Counted from the stretch's first letter, positions 8,588 to 18,491 are shown. The stretch: DNA of 36,725 bases from Lachnospiraceae bacterium (GCA_017634455.1 JAGBNK010000032.1:1-36725), one strand, 5' to 3'. Made by a program: numbers and translations. Notes: generated from the letters alone by a model not told the origin.

Positions 8588-8821
8588 TGCTGTGACATTG
8601 ATAGCGATGAAGCGTGAGGTTGCTGCTGATAATCGACCATAGTTATTGGCAGGTTTTCCGTGGAGCGAATGTCAAGTTAGGAAACTGGCGACAAGTCACT
8701 GTACCCAATATTGTCTACCACGAGAGTAGAAACACGTGTGTAAATCCGTAGGACACACACGGAGGAGTGTACAGTCACCGCTTGTCGTACAATAATAAGT
8801 ACGAAGGAGGCGACTTTTTTT
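8588..8821 (+). promoter_or_regulatory. Structured 5' leader of the S10 operon (candidate ribosomal-protein-responsive leader)
   Basis: The leader holds several complementary segments. GACATT 8594-8599 pairs with AATGTC 8668-8673. CGACAAG 8689-8695 pairs with CTTGTCG 8781-8787, stacked near ACTGTAC 8698-8704 with GTACAGT 8769-8775. Two hairpins sit inside (8714-8718/8726-8730 and 8735-8741/8755-8761). A last hairpin (8785-8790/8799-8804) abuts the SD AAGGAGG at 8804-8810, and seven T lie between the SD and the ATG. In E. coli the S10 leader is bound by L4; a comparable role here is inference. Confidence 0.6.
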
Positions 8822-9136
8822 ATGGCAAGTATTATGAGAATCACACTCAAGGCTTATGATCACGAATTAGTTGATGCATCTGCCAAGAAAATCATCGAGA
8901 CTGTGAAGAAGGATGGAGCACAGGTGAGCGGACCAGTACCACTTCCAACAAAGAAGGAAGTTGTTACTATCTTAAGAGCCGTACACAAGTACAAAGATTC
9001 TAGAGAGCAGTTCGAGCAGAGAACTCATAAGAGACTCATTGATGTTGTAAATCCAACTCAGAAGACAATTGATGCTCTTCAGAGAGTTGATATGCCAGCT
9101 GGTGTATTCATCAACATCGCAATGAAGGAGAAGTAA
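8822..9136 (+). CDS. rpsJ: 30S ribosomal protein S10
   Basis: 104 residues with the S10 hallmarks: [25 protein letters not shown] at the start (core shown), the [11 protein letters not shown] loop that reaches into the 30S head, and [15 protein letters not shown]. It also serves as NusE in antitermination. It begins the superoperon after a structured leader; the SD AAGGAGG lies 11 bases from the ATG, with an unusual T7 tract between them. A 180-base spacer separates it from rplC, which is longer than usual for this junction. Confidence 0.98.
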   Translation: MASIMRITLKAYDHELVDASAKKIIETVKKDGAQVSGPVPLPTKKEVVTILRAVHKYKDSREQFEQRTHKRLIDVVNPTQKTIDALQRVDMPAGVFINIAMKEK

Positions 9137-9316
9137 GAAATACTTCTTATTCAAGGGAAGCGAAAGCTTCAAAACAATTTTGTAAATCCTCGATAGGTTT
9201 AATATAGAAGCAACTATATGTTCCACTTATATTACCTGTACTAGGATGATCGGTTCCGCTACTCCGTAAATACGGGCATGAAGCGATCCGCTGTAGATTA
9301 ACAGGAGGTAAGAAAA
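9137..9316 (+). promoter_or_regulatory. Non-coding rpsJ-rplC spacer with nested hairpin before rplC
   Basis: The 180-base spacer has no ORF. Near its end GATCG (9248-9252) pairs with CGATC (9284-9288), enclosing a CCGTA/TACGG hairpin (9264-9268/9271-9275). No T-run terminator follows. It may be a second control or processing element upstream of rplC; function is inferred only from structure. Confidence 0.4.
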
Positions 9317-10000
9317 ATGAAGAAAGCTATTTTAGCAACAAAAGTCGGAATGACACAGATCTTCAACGAAGAGGGATCATTGATTCCTGTAACAGTTCTT
9401 CAGGCTGGCCCTTGTGCAGTAACACAGGTTAAGACAGTTGAGAATGACGGTTACGAAGCAGTTCAGGTTGGATTCGTTGACAAGAAAGAAAAGGTTGTCA
9501 ACAAGGATGCAGCTGGAAAGAAGTCTATCAAGCGTAGACATGGAGTAAACAAGGCTGAGAAGGGACACTTCGATAAGGCCGGCGTATCTGGTAAGAGATA
9601 TGTAAGAGAGTTTAAGTTTGAGAATTGCGCAGATTACAATCTTGGCGATGAAATCAAGGCTGACATTTTTGAAGCTGGTGACAAGATTGATGCTACAGCA
9701 ATTTCAAAGGGTAAGGGATTCCAGGGTGCTATCAAGAGACTTGGTCAGCACAGAGGACCTATGGCACATGGTTCTAAGTTCCATCGTCATCAGGGTTCTA
9801 ACGGTTCTTGTTCTACACCAAGTAGAGTATTCAAGGGCAAGGGAATGCCAGGACATATGGGTAGCGTAAAGGTTACTATCCAGAACCTTGAAGTTGTAAA
9901 GGTAGATGTAGAGAATAACCTGCTTTTGGTTAAGGGTGCTGTTCCAGGACCTAAGAAGTCTCTCGTTACTATTAAAGAGTCTGTTAAGGCAGGTAAATAA
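9317..10000 (+). CDS. rplC: 50S ribosomal protein L3
   Basis: 227 residues. It starts [20 protein letters not shown], the L3 signature, and carries the long finger loop near the peptidyl transferase centre ([18 protein letters not shown] followed by [13 protein letters not shown]). It binds the 3' region of 23S rRNA early in assembly. SD is AGGAGG. The spacer to rplD is 29 bases. Length is slightly above the usual 205-212 because of an inserted segment around residues 85-100 ([20 protein letters not shown]), as seen in related Clostridia. Confidence 0.98.
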   Translation: MKKAILATKVGMTQIFNEEGSLIPVTVLQAGPCAVTQVKTVENDGYEAVQVGFVDKKEKVVNKDAAGKKSIKRRHGVNKAEKGHFDKAGVSGKRYVREFKFENCADYNLGDEIKADIFEAGDKIDATAISKGKGFQGAIKRLGQHRGPMAHGSKFHRHQGSNGSCSTPSRVFKGKGMPGHMGSVKVTIQNLEVVKVDVENNLLLVKGAVPGPKKSLVTIKESVKAGK

Positions 10001-10029
10001 TTCGGTAGAAGGAAAGGAGGAGCTTTACG

Positions 10030-10650
10030 ATGGCTAAAGTATCCGTATACAGTATGGAAGGCAAGGAAGTTGAGAAGATCGACCTCAACGATGCAGTCTT
10101 CGGTGTAGAAGTAAACGAGCATCTCGTTCATCTCGCAGTTGTTCAGCAACTTGCAAATAATCGCCAGGGAACTCAGAAGGCTAAGACACGTTCTGAAGTT
10201 AGCGGTGGCGGAAGAAAACCATGGAGACAGAAGGGAACAGGACATGCACGTCAGGGTTCTACAAGATCTCCACAGTGGACAGGCGGCGGAGTCGTATTCG
10301 CACCAGTACCAAGAGATTATTCCTTCAAGTTAAACAAGAAGGAGAAGAGAGCAGCTCTTAAGTCTGCATTATCTTCTAAGGTAGCTGAGAACAAGTTTGT
10401 CGTTGTTGATGAGCTTAAGTTCGACGGTATCAAGACAAAGGATTTCGCAAAGGTTTTATCTAACCTTAAGGTAGAGAAGGCACTTGTAGTAATCAGCGAT
10501 AACAATGAGAATGTAGTTAAGTCTGCAAGAAACATTGCTACAGTAAAGACAGCTTCAACAGAGACAATCAATGTGTTCGACATCTTAAAGTACGACACAG
10601 TAGTTGTTACAAAGGATGCTGTAAATAAGATTCAGGAGGTGTATGCATAA
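10030..10650 (+). CDS. rplD: 50S ribosomal protein L4
   Basis: 206 residues. The extended loop [19 protein letters not shown] then [13 protein letters not shown] lines the nascent peptide tunnel. In Gammaproteobacteria L4 also represses the S10 operon through the leader and shuts off RNase E; whether that holds here is unknown, but this operon has a structured leader. SD AAAGGAGGAG. Its TAA overlaps the rplW ATG by one base, giving tight coupling. Confidence 0.98.
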   Translation: MAKVSVYSMEGKEVEKIDLNDAVFGVEVNEHLVHLAVVQQLANNRQGTQKAKTRSEVSGGGRKPWRQKGTGHARQGSTRSPQWTGGGVVFAPVPRDYSFKLNKKEKRAALKSALSSKVAENKFVVVDELKFDGIKTKDFAKVLSNLKVEKALVVISDNNENVVKSARNIATVKTASTETINVFDILKYDTVVVTKDAVNKIQEVYA

Positions 10651-10949
10651 TGGCAAACGTACAATATTATGATGTTATCATCGAGCCTGTAATTACAGAG
10701 AAAAGTATGAACGCTATGGCTGAGAAGAAGTATACATTTCTTGTTCATCCAGAAGCTAACAAGACAATGATCAAAGATGCAGTTGAGAAAATGTTCGAAG
10801 GCACAAAGGTTGCTTCTGTAAACACTATGAACAATAGTGGTAAAGAGAAGAGACGTGGAAGAACAGTTGGAAAGACTGCTAAGTACAAGAAGGCAATTGT
10901 TCAGCTTACAGCTGACAGCAAGGATATCGAGATTTTTGCTGGACTTTAA
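10650..10949 (+). CDS. rplW: 50S ribosomal protein L23
   Basis: 99 residues. N-terminal [15 protein letters not shown] and the later [26 protein letters not shown] are typical of L23, which sits at the exit tunnel and docks trigger factor and SRP. It starts within the rplD stop codon; the SD CAGGAGG lies inside rplD. It is followed by an unusually long spacer with hairpins and tandem repeats before rplB. Confidence 0.98.
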   Translation: MANVQYYDVIIEPVITEKSMNAMAEKKYTFLVHPEANKTMIKDAVEKMFEGTKVASVNTMNNSGKEKRRGRTVGKTAKYKKAIVQLTADSKDIEIFAGL

Positions 10950-10994
10950 ACCACGCAGTGGTTTAGTCGGACAATAAAGCGCAGCGGTCCGACT
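10947..10994 (+). repeat. Two hairpins directly after the rplW stop
   Basis: TAAACCAC/GTGGTTTA (10947-10954 and 10958-10965, 8 bp, loop GCA) overlaps the rplW stop codon. AGTCGGAC/GTCCGACT (10965-10972 and 10987-10994, 8 bp, 14-base loop) follows at once. Neither is followed by a T run, so they are not classic terminators; they might mark RNA processing or protect the rplW 3' end. Confidence 0.65.
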
Positions 10995-11075
10995 TCCTTA
11001 TGAAAAGGAGAAAGCGAAGCGCCGCAACTTCCTTATGAAAGGATTAAAGCGAAGCGCCGCGACTTCCTTATGAAA
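10992..11075 (+). repeat. Tandem 35-bp repeats in the rplW-rplB spacer
   Basis: The motif ACTTCCTTATGAAA begins at 10992, 11027 and 11062, an exact 35-bp period. Copies one and two also share GAAGCGCCGC at the end of the unit; copy three keeps only the first 14 bases. The part before the first unit (TAAAGCGCAGCGGTCCG) resembles the end of the unit, a degenerate earlier copy. No stop-free reading frame uses it. The rest of the spacer (to 11167) is non-coding and ends with the rplB SD. Confidence 0.75.
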
Positions 11076-11167
11076 AAACGCTGATCCGAAAGGATTAAGA
11101 AAAGCTCGAAAAAATTATACGTCAGAAAAGACGCGACAATGAAAACGTATTTGAAAGGAGAAAGAAA

Positions 11168-12010
11168 ATGGGAATTAAGACATATAACCCATATACACCT
11201 TCCAGAAGAAATATGACTGGTTCAGATTTCTCTGAGATTACAAAAACTACTCCTGAGAAATCACTTACAACTTCTTTAAAGAAGAACGCTGGTCGTAATA
11301 ATCAGGGTAAGATTACAGTAAGACACCAGGGTGGTGGAAACAGAAGAAAATACAGACTCATCGACTTCAAGAGAAGAAAAGATGATGTACCTGCAAAGGT
11401 AATTGGTATCGAGTACGATCCAAACAGAACAGCTAATATCGCACTTATCTGCTACGCAGACGGCGAGAAGGCATACATCCTTGCACCAGAAGGATTGACA
11501 GATGGAATGACAGTTATGAACGGAGCTAACGCTGAAATCCGTGTTGGTAACTGCTTACCACTTGAGAATATCCCAGTTGGTACAATGATTCACAATATTG
11601 AGATGTACCCAGGTAAGGGCGGACAATTAGTTCGTTCAGCTGGAAATGCAGCTCAGCTCATGGCTAAGGAAGGTAAGTACGCAACACTTCGTCTTCCATC
11701 AGGCGAAATGAGAATGATTCCTTTAAATTGTAGAGCTACAATCGGTGTTATCGGAAATGGTGACCACAACCTTGTTAAGATTGGTAAGGCTGGTCGTAAG
11801 CGCCATATGGGTATCCGCCCAACAGTTCGTGGTTCTGTTATGAACCCTAATGACCATCCACATGGTGGTGGTGAAGGTAAGGCTCCAGTTGGACGTCCAG
11901 GTCCATGTACACCTTGGGGTAAACCTGCACTTGGTCTTAAGACACGTAAGAAGCACAAGAGTTCTAACAAGCTTATCGTAAGAAGAAGAGACGGTAAGGC
12001 TATCAAGTAA
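11168..12010 (+). CDS. rplB: 50S ribosomal protein L2
   Basis: 280 residues. Start [20 protein letters not shown]; the conserved C-terminal region [19 protein letters not shown] with [15 protein letters not shown] includes the His long linked to peptidyl transferase function (His229 in E. coli). It joins the subunits at bridge B7b. SD GAAAGGAG lies seven bases before the ATG. The 218-base spacer upstream breaks the normal close rplW-rplB packing. Confidence 0.98.
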   Translation: MGIKTYNPYTPSRRNMTGSDFSEITKTTPEKSLTTSLKKNAGRNNQGKITVRHQGGGNRRKYRLIDFKRRKDDVPAKVIGIEYDPNRTANIALICYADGEKAYILAPEGLTDGMTVMNGANAEIRVGNCLPLENIPVGTMIHNIEMYPGKGGQLVRSAGNAAQLMAKEGKYATLRLPSGEMRMIPLNCRATIGVIGNGDHNLVKIGKAGRKRHMGIRPTVRGSVMNPNDHPHGGGEGKAPVGRPGPCTPWGKPALGLKTRKKHKSSNKLIVRRRDGKAIK

Positions 12011-12020
12011 GGAGGATATT

Positions 12021-12302
12021 ATGGCACGTTCATTAAAGAAGGGACCATTTGCTGATGAAAGCTTATTAAAGAAGGTTGATGCAATGAACGCATCTGGTGA
12101 CAAGTCTGTTATCAAGACATGGTCACGCCGTTCAACAATCTTTCCACAGATGGTAGGACATACAATCGCTGTTCATGACGGAAGAAAGCATGTTCCTGTA
12201 TATGTTACAGAGGATATGGTAGGACATAAGCTCGGTGAGTTCGTAGCTACAAGAACTTACAGAGGTCATGACAAGAACGAAAAGAAATCTAAAGTACGCT
12301 AA
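12021..12302 (+). CDS. rpsS: 30S ribosomal protein S19
   Basis: 93 residues beginning [20 protein letters not shown] with the signature [27 protein letters not shown]. It sits in the 30S head and forms a complex with S13. SD AAGGAGGATATT, ten bases after rplB. Ordinary member of the operon. Confidence 0.98.
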   Translation: MARSLKKGPFADESLLKKVDAMNASGDKSVIKTWSRRSTIFPQMVGHTIAVHDGRKHVPVYVTEDMVGHKLGEFVATRTYRGHDKNEKKSKVR

Positions 12303-12325
12303 TTTTTGAAAGGAGGTTTCATATC

Positions 12326-12721
12326 ATGGCAAAAGGACATAGATCCCAGGTTAAACGTGAGAGAAACAGTCAAAAAGATACAAGACCTTCAGCAAAGTTA
12401 TCTTTCGCTAGAATGTCTGTTACAAAGGCTTGCTTCGTATTGGACGCTATTCGCGGAAAGGATGTTCAGACAGCTCTTGCTATCGTAACTTACAATCCTA
12501 GATACGCATCAAGCATTGTAGAGAAATTATTAAAGTCAGCTATCGCAAACGCTGAGAATAACTATCCAGATAAGAATTACAGTTTGGAAAACCTTTATGT
12601 TGCAGAGTGTTATGCAAACAAGGGACCAACAATGAAGAGAATTAGACCAAGAGCACAGGGTAGAGCTTATAGAATCGAGAAGAGAATGAGCCACATTACA
12701 ATCGTGCTCGATGAGAGATAG
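12326..12721 (+). CDS. rplV: 50S ribosomal protein L22
   Basis: 131 residues. It carries RMSVTKACFVLDAIRGKDVQTAL and the tunnel hairpin KNYSLENLYVAECYANKGPTMKRIRPRAQGRAYRI (core shown), where macrolide-resistance changes occur in other species. The N-terminus (MAKGHRSQVKRERNSQKDTR) is longer than in E. coli. A strong SD (AAAGGAGG) 12 bases before ATG 12326 fixes the start. Confidence 0.97.
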   Translation: MAKGHRSQVKRERNSQKDTRPSAKLSFARMSVTKACFVLDAIRGKDVQTALAIVTYNPRYASSIVEKLLKSAIANAENNYPDKNYSLENLYVAECYANKGPTMKRIRPRAQGRAYRIEKRMSHITIVLDER

Positions 12722-12730
12722 GAGGCAGTC

Positions 12731-13387
12731 ATGGGACAGAAAGTTAATCCTCACGGCTTAAGAGTCGGTGTTATCAAGGATTGGGATTCTAAGTGGTATG
12801 CAGAGGACCAGTTCGCTGATTACTTAGTTGAAGATTATAATATCAGAACATTTCTTAAGAAGAAATTATATGCAGCTGGAATTTCAAAGATTGAAATCGA
12901 AAGAGCAGCTGGTAGAGTAAAAGTTACTGTTTACACAGCTAAGCCTGGTGTCGTTATCGGTAAGGGCGGAGCTGAAATCGAGAAGGTTAAGTCTGAATTA
13001 CAGAAGTTAACAACAGAGAAGCTTGTTGTTGATGTAAAGGAAATCAAGAGACCTGACAAGGATGCACAGCTTGTTGCAGAGAACATTGCTCAGCAGCTTG
13101 AGAACCGTGTATCATTCCGTAGAGCTATGAAGTCTTGCATGTCAAGAGCTATGAAGTCTGGCATCAAGGGTATCAAGACTAGCTGTTCAGGACGTCTTGG
13201 TGGTGCTGATATGGCTCGTACAGAGTTCTACAGCGAAGGTACAATTCCACTTCAGACACTTAGAGCAGATATTGATTATGGATTCGCTGAGGCTGACACA
13301 ACTTATGGTAAGGTCGGCGTAAAGGTATGGATCTACAAGGGAGAGGTTCTTCCTACAAAGGGTAACAAGGAAGGAGGAGTTCAGTAA
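12731..13387 (+). CDS. rpsC: 30S ribosomal protein S3
   Basis: 218 residues. N-terminal [20 protein letters not shown], a type II KH domain with [13 protein letters not shown], and a C-terminal domain [25 protein letters not shown]. It lines the mRNA entry channel and has helicase activity with S4. SD ATAGGAGG. Its TAA overlaps the rplP ATG (TAATG). Confidence 0.98.
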   Translation: MGQKVNPHGLRVGVIKDWDSKWYAEDQFADYLVEDYNIRTFLKKKLYAAGISKIEIERAAGRVKVTVYTAKPGVVIGKGGAEIEKVKSELQKLTTEKLVVDVKEIKRPDKDAQLVAENIAQQLENRVSFRRAMKSCMSRAMKSGIKGIKTSCSGRLGGADMARTEFYSEGTIPLQTLRADIDYGFAEADTTYGKVGVKVWIYKGEVLPTKGNKEGGVQ

Positions 13388-13824
13388 TGTTAATGCCAAA
13401 GAGAGTTAAGCATCGTAAGCAGTTCCGTGGAAAGATGACAGGAAAGGCTACACGAGGCAATAAGATTACATACGGTGAGTATGGTATCGTGGCAACTGAG
13501 CCATGCTGGATTCGTTCAAATCAGATCGAGGCAGCCCGTATTGCAATGACACGTTACATTAAGCGTGGTGGTAAAGTTTGGATCAAGATTTTCCCTGATA
13601 AGCCAGTTACAGCTAAGCCAGCTGAAACTCGAATGGGTTCTGGTAAGGGAGCTTTAGAGTACTGGGTAGCAGTTGTTAAACCAGGTAGAGTATTATTTGA
13701 GATCTCAGGAGTTCAGGAGGACGTTGCTCGTGAAGCTTTACGTCTTGCTACACACAAATTACCTTGCAAGTGCAAGATAGTTTCTCGTGCAGATTTAGAA
13801 AGCGAGGTTGCAAATGAAAACTAA
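13387..13824 (+). CDS. rplP: 50S ribosomal protein L16
   Basis: 145 residues, [20 protein letters not shown] start; conserved [20 protein letters not shown] loop close to the A and P tRNAs. It overlaps rpsC by one base and rpmC by 11 bases. The SD GGAGGAG lies inside the rpsC end. A second ATG at 13393 is possible, but the longer form is usual. Confidence 0.98.
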   Translation: MLMPKRVKHRKQFRGKMTGKATRGNKITYGEYGIVATEPCWIRSNQIEAARIAMTRYIKRGGKVWIKIFPDKPVTAKPAETRMGSGKGALEYWVAVVKPGRVLFEISGVQEDVAREALRLATHKLPCKCKIVSRADLESEVANEN

Positions 13825-14020
13825 TACATATGTAGAAGAGTTAAAGAAGGCATCTGTTGCAGATTTAAATGCACAGTTAGTTGAAGCAAAGAAGGAACTT
13901 TTTAATTTAAGATTCCAGAATGCAACCAATCAGTTAGAGAATACAGCTAGAATCAAGGAAGTTAGAAGAAACATCGCTAGAATTCAGACTGTAATTACAG
14001 AGGCTGAGAAGAATCAGTAA
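13814..14020 (+). CDS. rpmC: 50S ribosomal protein L29
   Basis: 68 residues from ATG 13814 ([18 protein letters not shown]). The two-helix protein with [20 protein letters not shown] surrounds the exit tunnel with L23. It starts 11 bases before the rplP stop, in another frame, with a weak SD (GCGAGG); translation is likely coupled to rplP. An in-frame TTG at 13808 is less likely as the start. Confidence 0.96.
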   Translation: MKTNTYVEELKKASVADLNAQLVEAKKELFNLRFQNATNQLENTARIKEVRRNIARIQTVITEAEKNQ

Positions 14021-14057
14021 GATTGGAATCGTATAGATTAGAAAGGAGACAATTATC

Positions 14058-14315
14058 GTGGAAGAAAGAAATCTTAGAAAAACACGTGTAGGTGTTGTTG
14101 TAAGCGATAAGATGGACAAGACAATCGTTGTTGCTGTAAAGGACAACGTAAAGCATCCACTTTACAACAAGATCGTTAAGAGAACTTATAAATTAAAGGC
14201 TCATGACGAGGCTAATGACGCTCACATTGGTGATACAGTCAAGGTTATGGAGACAAGACCATTGTCTAAGGACAAGAGATGGAGACTTGTTGAAGTCATG
14301 GAGAGAGCAAAGTAA
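14058..14315 (+). CDS. rpsQ: 30S ribosomal protein S17
   Basis: 85 residues, GTG start supported by AAAGGAGA upstream. OB-fold signature [20 protein letters not shown] and the C-terminal [24 protein letters not shown] primary 16S rRNA binder of the 30S body. Confidence 0.98.
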   Translation: MEERNLRKTRVGVVVSDKMDKTIVVAVKDNVKHPLYNKIVKRTYKLKAHDEANDAHIGDTVKVMETRPLSKDKRWRLVEVMERAK

Positions 14316-14333
14316 TAGAAGGAGGCTACAAGC

Positions 14334-14702
14334 ATGGTACAGCAGGAAAGTAGATTAAAGGTTGCTGATAACACAGGTGCTAAGGAAATCCTTGTTATTC
14401 GTGTTATGGGCGGTTCTACAAGAAGATATGCTAACATTGGTGACATAATCACTGCTACAGTAAAAGATGCAACACCTGGCGGAGTTGTTAAGAAGGGTGA
14501 TGTTGTAAAAGCTGTTGTAGTACGTACAAAGAAGGGTGCTCGTCGTAAGGATGGATCTTACATCAAGTTTGATGAGAACGCAGCCGTTATCATCAAAGAT
14601 GACAAGACTCCAAGAGGAACTCGTATTTTTGGACCTGTAGCTAGAGAGCTTCGTGATAAGCAATTCATGAAAATCGTTTCTCTTGCTCCAGAAGTATTAT
14701 AG
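14334..14702 (+). CDS. rplN: 50S ribosomal protein L14
   Basis: 122 residues: [20 protein letters not shown] start, [22 protein letters not shown] and [25 protein letters not shown] (core) are diagnostic. It contacts the 30S subunit and binds RsfS. SD AGAAGGAGG. Confidence 0.98.
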   Translation: MVQQESRLKVADNTGAKEILVIRVMGGSTRRYANIGDIITATVKDATPGGVVKKGDVVKAVVVRTKKGARRKDGSYIKFDENAAVIIKDDKTPRGTRIFGPVARELRDKQFMKIVSLAPEVL

Positions 14703-14712
14703 GAGGTAAACG

Positions 14713-15045
14713 ATGGCAACATTGAAGATTAAGAAGGGCGACACAGTAAGAGTTATTGCTGGCGCTGATAAAGATAACGAGGGCAAGGTTATTGCTGTAA
14801 ATAAGGAGAACCACACTGTTGTAGTTGAGGGTGTAAACCTTGTTAAGAAGCATACAAAGCCAAGCATGGCAAACCAGGCCGGCGGAATTATTGAGCAGGA
14901 AGCTCCAATTGATATTTCAAATGTCGTTTTATTAGTAGATGGACAGCCTACAAAGGTTGGATTCAAGCGTGTTGAAGATCCAGCTAGAGCAGGTAAGACA
15001 AAGGCAGTTCGTGTAGCTAAGAAGACTGGCAAGGAAATCGATTAA
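14713..15045 (+). CDS. rplX: 50S ribosomal protein L24
   Basis: 110 residues with an N-terminal KOW motif ([22 protein letters not shown]) and [16 protein letters not shown]. One of the two assembly initiator proteins of the 50S subunit. SD TAGGAGG; spacing to rplN is ten bases. Confidence 0.98.
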   Translation: MATLKIKKGDTVRVIAGADKDNEGKVIAVNKENHTVVVEGVNLVKKHTKPSMANQAGGIIEQEAPIDISNVVLLVDGQPTKVGFKRVEDPARAGKTKAVRVAKKTGKEID

Positions 15046-15068
15046 TATCACGAAAGGAGATAAGACCG

Positions 15069-15608
15069 TTGAGTAGAGTTAAAGATCAATATTTAAACGA
15101 AATCGTACCTAAGATGGTAGAGAAGTTCGGTTATAAGAATATTATGGAAGTTCCAAAGCTTGACAAGATCGTAATCAACATGGGTGTTGGTGAAGCTAAG
15201 GAAAATGCAAAGGTTTTAGAGGCAGCTATCAAAGACATGGAAGCTATTACAGGTCAGAAGGCTGTTCCTACTAGAGCAAAGAACTCAATCGCTAACTTCA
15301 AGTTAAGAGAAGGTATGGCAATTGGATGTAAGACAACTTTGAGAGGCGAGAAGATGTATGACTTCGCTGATCGTCTCATCAACTTAGCACTTCCACGTGT
15401 ACGTGACTTTAGAGGTGTTAGCGCAGATTCTTTCGATGGAAGAGGAAATTATGCACTTGGTATCAAGGAGCAGATCATCTTCCCTGAGATTGAGTATGAC
15501 AAGGTTGATAAAGTTAGAGGTATGGATGTAATTTTTGTAACAACAGCTAAGACAGACGAAGAAGCTCGTGAGTTATTGAGATTATTCGGTATGCCTTTTG
15601 TAAAGTAA
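15069..15608 (+). CDS. rplE: 50S ribosomal protein L5
   Basis: 179 residues with a TTG start, supported by AAAGGAGA ten bases upstream. [41 protein letters not shown] (core) and [20 protein letters not shown] are L5 signatures. It binds 5S rRNA and contacts S13 across bridge B1b. Confidence 0.98.
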   Translation: MSRVKDQYLNEIVPKMVEKFGYKNIMEVPKLDKIVINMGVGEAKENAKVLEAAIKDMEAITGQKAVPTRAKNSIANFKLREGMAIGCKTTLRGEKMYDFADRLINLALPRVRDFRGVSADSFDGRGNYALGIKEQIIFPEIEYDKVDKVRGMDVIFVTTAKTDEEARELLRLFGMPFVK

Positions 15609-15623
15609 TTCAGGAGGATTAAC

Positions 15624-15809
15624 ATGGCTAGAAAATCAATGAAGGTAAAGCAGGCACGTAAGCAGAAGTTCTCTACAAGAGAGTATTCAAGATGTAGAAT
15701 CTGTGGACGTCCACATGCTTATTTAAGAAAATATGGTATCTGCAGAGTTTGCTTCCGTGAGTTAGCATACAAGGGCCAGATTCCAGGAGTGAAGAAAGCT
15801 TCTTGGTAA
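15624..15809 (+). CDS. rpsN: 30S ribosomal protein S14, zinc-binding type
   Basis: 61 residues, the short S14 (type Z) form. Four Cys at residues 24, 27, 40 and 43 (CRIC and CRVC) form the zinc site. Short S14 is usual in Firmicutes. SD AGGAGG. No zinc-free paralogue is in the window. Confidence 0.98.
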   Translation: MARKSMKVKQARKQKFSTREYSRCRICGRPHAYLRKYGICRVCFRELAYKGQIPGVKKASW

Positions 15810-15851
15810 GAGCTAGATTCTTTACATGAGTATTTAGGAGGAAAAACAATC

Positions 15852-16253
15852 ATGACAATGAGTGATCCAATCGCAGATATGCTTACAAGAATTCGTAATG
15901 CTAATACTGCTAAACATGATACAGTAGATGTACCAGTTTCAAAGATTAAGCTTGCTATTGCTGATATCCTTGTAGATGAGGGATACATCGCAAAGTACGA
16001 CATCATTGAGGATGGTAATTTTAAGAGCATGCGCATTACTTTGAAGTATGGCGCTAACAAGAATGAGAAGATCATCACAGGCATCAAGAGAATCTCTAAG
16101 CCAGGTCTTCGTATTTATGCAGGCAAGGATGAAATCCCTACAGTTCTTGGTGGACTTGGTATTGCAATCCTTTCTACAAACAAGGGAATCGTTACAGACA
16201 AGGAAGCTAGAAAGCTTCAGGTCGGTGGTGAAGTACTTGCCTTTGTTTGGTAG
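15852..16253 (+). CDS. rpsH: 30S ribosomal protein S8
   Basis: 133 residues: [20 protein letters not shown] start (MTM in front) and the C-terminal [20 protein letters not shown] with [10 protein letters not shown]8 is the translational repressor of the spc operon in E. coli; no matching site was identified here. SD AGGAGG. It is followed by a 126-base spacer with three hairpins. Confidence 0.98.
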   Translation: MTMSDPIADMLTRIRNANTAKHDTVDVPVSKIKLAIADILVDEGYIAKYDIIEDGNFKSMRITLKYGANKNEKIITGIKRISKPGLRIYAGKDEIPTVLGGLGIAILSTNKGIVTDKEARKLQVGGEVLAFVW

Positions 16254-16379
16254 TTTAACTGCTGCTTACTCTTAGAAGTAAGCTACAATTAAGTTCCAAA
16301 AAGTATAACCTGACCGTATGGTCAGACATACTGTAATAATCAACCCGTCGTAGACGGAGTATTTTAAGGAGGTACGGGC
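16254..16379 (+). promoter_or_regulatory. rpsH-rplF spacer with three consecutive hairpins
   Basis: GCTTACT/AGTAAGC (16264-16270, 16277-16283), CTGACC-GTAT-GGTCAG (16310-16325) and CCGTC-GTA-GACGG (16345-16357) stand in a row before the rplF SD. None has a T run. No ORF fits. This junction is usually short, so the row of hairpins may have a regulatory or processing role. Confidence 0.45.
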
Positions 16380-16919
16380 ATGTCACGTATAGGAAGAATG
16401 CCAATCGCAATTCCTGCAGGTGTTACTGTAGAGGTTGCAGAAAATAATCATGTGACTGTTAAAGGTCCAAAGGGAACTCTCGAGAGAACACTTCCATCAG
16501 AGATGGATATCAAGGTTGAGGGTGCTGAAGTTATCGTAACAAGACCAAACGATTTGAAGAAGATGAAGTCTCTTCATGGTCTTACAAGAACACTTATTAA
16601 CAACATGGTAATCGGTGTTACAGAAGGTTACGAGAAGAAATTAGAGGTTAATGGTGTAGGTTACAGAGTACAGAAGTCTGGAAAGAACTTAACATTACAC
16701 CTTGGATATTCTCATCCAGTAGACATGGTAGACCCAGAAGGTCTCGAGTCAGTAGTTGAGGGTAATGTAATTACAATCAAAGGTATCGATAAAGAAAAAG
16801 TTGGACAGTATGCAGCTGAGATCCGTGATAAGAGAAGACCTGAGCCATATAAGGGTAAGGGAATCAAGTACATGGATGAAGTAATCAGACGCAAGGCTGG
16901 TAAGACAGGTAAGAAGTAA
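16380..16919 (+). CDS. rplF: 50S ribosomal protein L6
   Basis: 179 residues, [19 protein letters not shown] start, two L6 repeats and the C-terminal signature [21 protein letters not shown]. It binds near the sarcin-ricin loop and the factor-binding site. SD TAAGGAGG. Confidence 0.98.
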   Translation: MSRIGRMPIAIPAGVTVEVAENNHVTVKGPKGTLERTLPSEMDIKVEGAEVIVTRPNDLKKMKSLHGLTRTLINNMVIGVTEGYEKKLEVNGVGYRVQKSGKNLTLHLGYSHPVDMVDPEGLESVVEGNVITIKGIDKEKVGQYAAEIRDKRRPEPYKGKGIKYMDEVIRRKAGKTGKK

Positions 16920-16936
16920 TAAAGGAGTGACGAGAA

Positions 16937-17305
16937 ATGGTTAGTAAGAAATCAAGAGAAGTAATTCGCCAAAATAAGCATAGAAGACTTCGCAACAATA
17001 TTTCCGGAACAGCAGACAGACCTCGTTTAGCTGTATTCAGAAGCAACAACCATATGTATGCTCAGATTATTGATGATACAGTTGGAAATACATTAGTATC
17101 TGCTTCTACACTGGATAAGGACGTTAAGTCAGAATTAGATAAGACAAATAATGTAGCTGCAGCTGAAAAGCTCGGTGAAGTTATTGCAAAGAAGGCTTTA
17201 GATAAAGGAATCAACACTGTTGTATTTGACAGAGGAGGATTCATCTATCAGGGTAAGATTAAGGCTTTAGCTGATGCAGCTAGAGAAGCTGGATTAGAAT
17301 TTTAG
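16937..17305 (+). CDS. rplR: 50S ribosomal protein L18
   Basis: 122 residues; Arg/Lys-rich N-terminus, [20 protein letters not shown] and the C-terminal [20 protein letters not shown]. It carries 5S rRNA into the 50S subunit with L5. SD AAAGGAG. Confidence 0.98.
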   Translation: MVSKKSREVIRQNKHRRLRNNISGTADRPRLAVFRSNNHMYAQIIDDTVGNTLVSASTLDKDVKSELDKTNNVAAAEKLGEVIAKKALDKGINTVVFDRGGFIYQGKIKALADAAREAGLEF

Positions 17306-17318
17306 GAGGAAATAACAC

Positions 17319-17828
17319 ATGAGACATGAAATAATTGATGCATCTCAATTAGAATTAAATGATCAGGTAGTATCAATCAAGCGTGTAACTAAGGTTGTTA
17401 AGGGTGGTCGTAACATGCGTTTCGCAGCTTTAGTTGTTGTCGGTGACGGCAATGGTCATGTTGGTGCAGGACTCGGAAAGGCAGCTGAAATCCCTGAGGC
17501 AATCCGTAAGGGTAAGGAAGATGCAATGAAGAAGTTGATCACTGTAAAGCTTGATGAGAACAACTCAATCACACATGATATTTATGGTAAGCATACTGGT
17601 GCAACTGTATTATTAAAGAAGGCTCCAGAAGGTACTGGAATCATCGCTGGTGGTCCAGCACGTGCCGTTTGTGAGTTAGCAGGAATTCAGAACATCCGTA
17701 CTAAGTCATTAGGTTCTTCTAATAAGCAGAACGTAGTACTTGCTACAATTGATGGTTTAAGCCAGTTGAAGTCTCCAGAGGAAGTTGCAAAGCTTCGTGG
17801 TAAGACTGTAGAAGAGATTCTCGGTTAA
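17319..17828 (+). CDS. rpsE: 30S ribosomal protein S5
   Basis: 169 residues. N-terminal dsRNA-binding fold with [20 protein letters not shown], then the S5 C-terminal domain [19 protein letters not shown]. It shapes decoding accuracy together with S4. SD TAGGAGG. Confidence 0.98.
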   Translation: MRHEIIDASQLELNDQVVSIKRVTKVVKGGRNMRFAALVVVGDGNGHVGAGLGKAAEIPEAIRKGKEDAMKKLITVKLDENNSITHDIYGKHTGATVLLKKAPEGTGIIAGGPARAVCELAGIQNIRTKSLGSSNKQNVVLATIDGLSQLKSPEEVAKLRGKTVEEILG

Positions 17829-17842
17829 GGAGGAAATGAAAG

Positions 17843-18028
17843 ATGGCAGATAAGAAGTTAAAGATTACACTTGTAAAGTCACCAATCGGTGCAGTACCAA
17901 AGAACAAGAAGACAGTTGAGGCTCTTGGTTTAACAAAGCTTAACAAGACTGTTGAAATGCCTGATAATGCTGCAACACGTGGTATGATTCGCAAGGTAGC
18001 ACATTTAGTAAAAGTAGAAGAAATCTAA
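17843..18028 (+). CDS. rpmD: 50S ribosomal protein L30
   Basis: 61 residues: [20 protein letters not shown] then [20 protein letters not shown] are diagnostic of bacterial L30. SD AAGGAGG; 14 bases after rpsE. Confidence 0.98.
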   Translation: MADKKLKITLVKSPIGAVPKNKKTVEALGLTKLNKTVEMPDNAATRGMIRKVAHLVKVEEI

Positions 18029-18050
18029 GATTAAATAAGGAGGTGTCACA

Positions 18051-18491
18051 ATGGATTTATCTAACTTAAAGCCAGCTGATGGCTCAAAGCACAGTGATAA
18101 TTTCAGAAGAGGACGTGGACACGGTTCAGGAAATGGTAAGACCGCTGGTAAGGGTCACAAGGGACAGAAGGCTCGTTCAGGAGCTCCAAGACCTGGATTC
18201 GAAGGTGGACAGATGCCATTATACAGACGTATTCCTAAGAGAGGATTTACAAACAGAAATTCCAAGAATATCGTTGGAATTAATCTTTCATACCTTGAGA
18301 GATTCGACAATGGTGCAACTGTAACAGTTGAGTCACTTGTTGAGGCTGGTATTGTAAAGAATCCTAGAGATGGTGTCAAGATTCTTGGTAACGGTGAGCT
18401 TACTAAGAAGTTAGATGTGAAAGTTAACGCTTTCAGTGCAAGCGCTAAGGAGAAGATTGAAGCCCTTGGTGGAACAGCAGAGGTGATTTAA
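18051..18491 (+). CDS. rplO: 50S ribosomal protein L15
   Basis: 146 residues: [17 protein letters not shown], the glycine-rich [20 protein letters not shown] and [20 protein letters not shown] late 50S assembly protein. SD AAGGAGG. One base separates it from secY. Confidence 0.98.
   Translation: MDLSNLKPADGSKHSDNFRRGRGHGSGNGKTAGKGHKGQKARSGAPRPGFEGGQMPLYRRIPKRGFTNRNSKNIVGINLSYLERFDNGATVTVESLVEAGIVKNPRDGVKILGNGELTKKLDVKVNAFSASAKEKIEALGGTAEVI

Noticed and set aside
8815..8821. T7 tract before rpsJ as a simple intrinsic terminator
   Set aside because: The nearest full hairpin ends ten bases earlier with the SD in between, so the classic stem-plus-T layout is missing; kept only as a possible conditional structure.
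10992..11075. CRISPR array
   Set aside because: The period is 35 bp with similar sequence across the whole unit and no distinct spacers; only three units.
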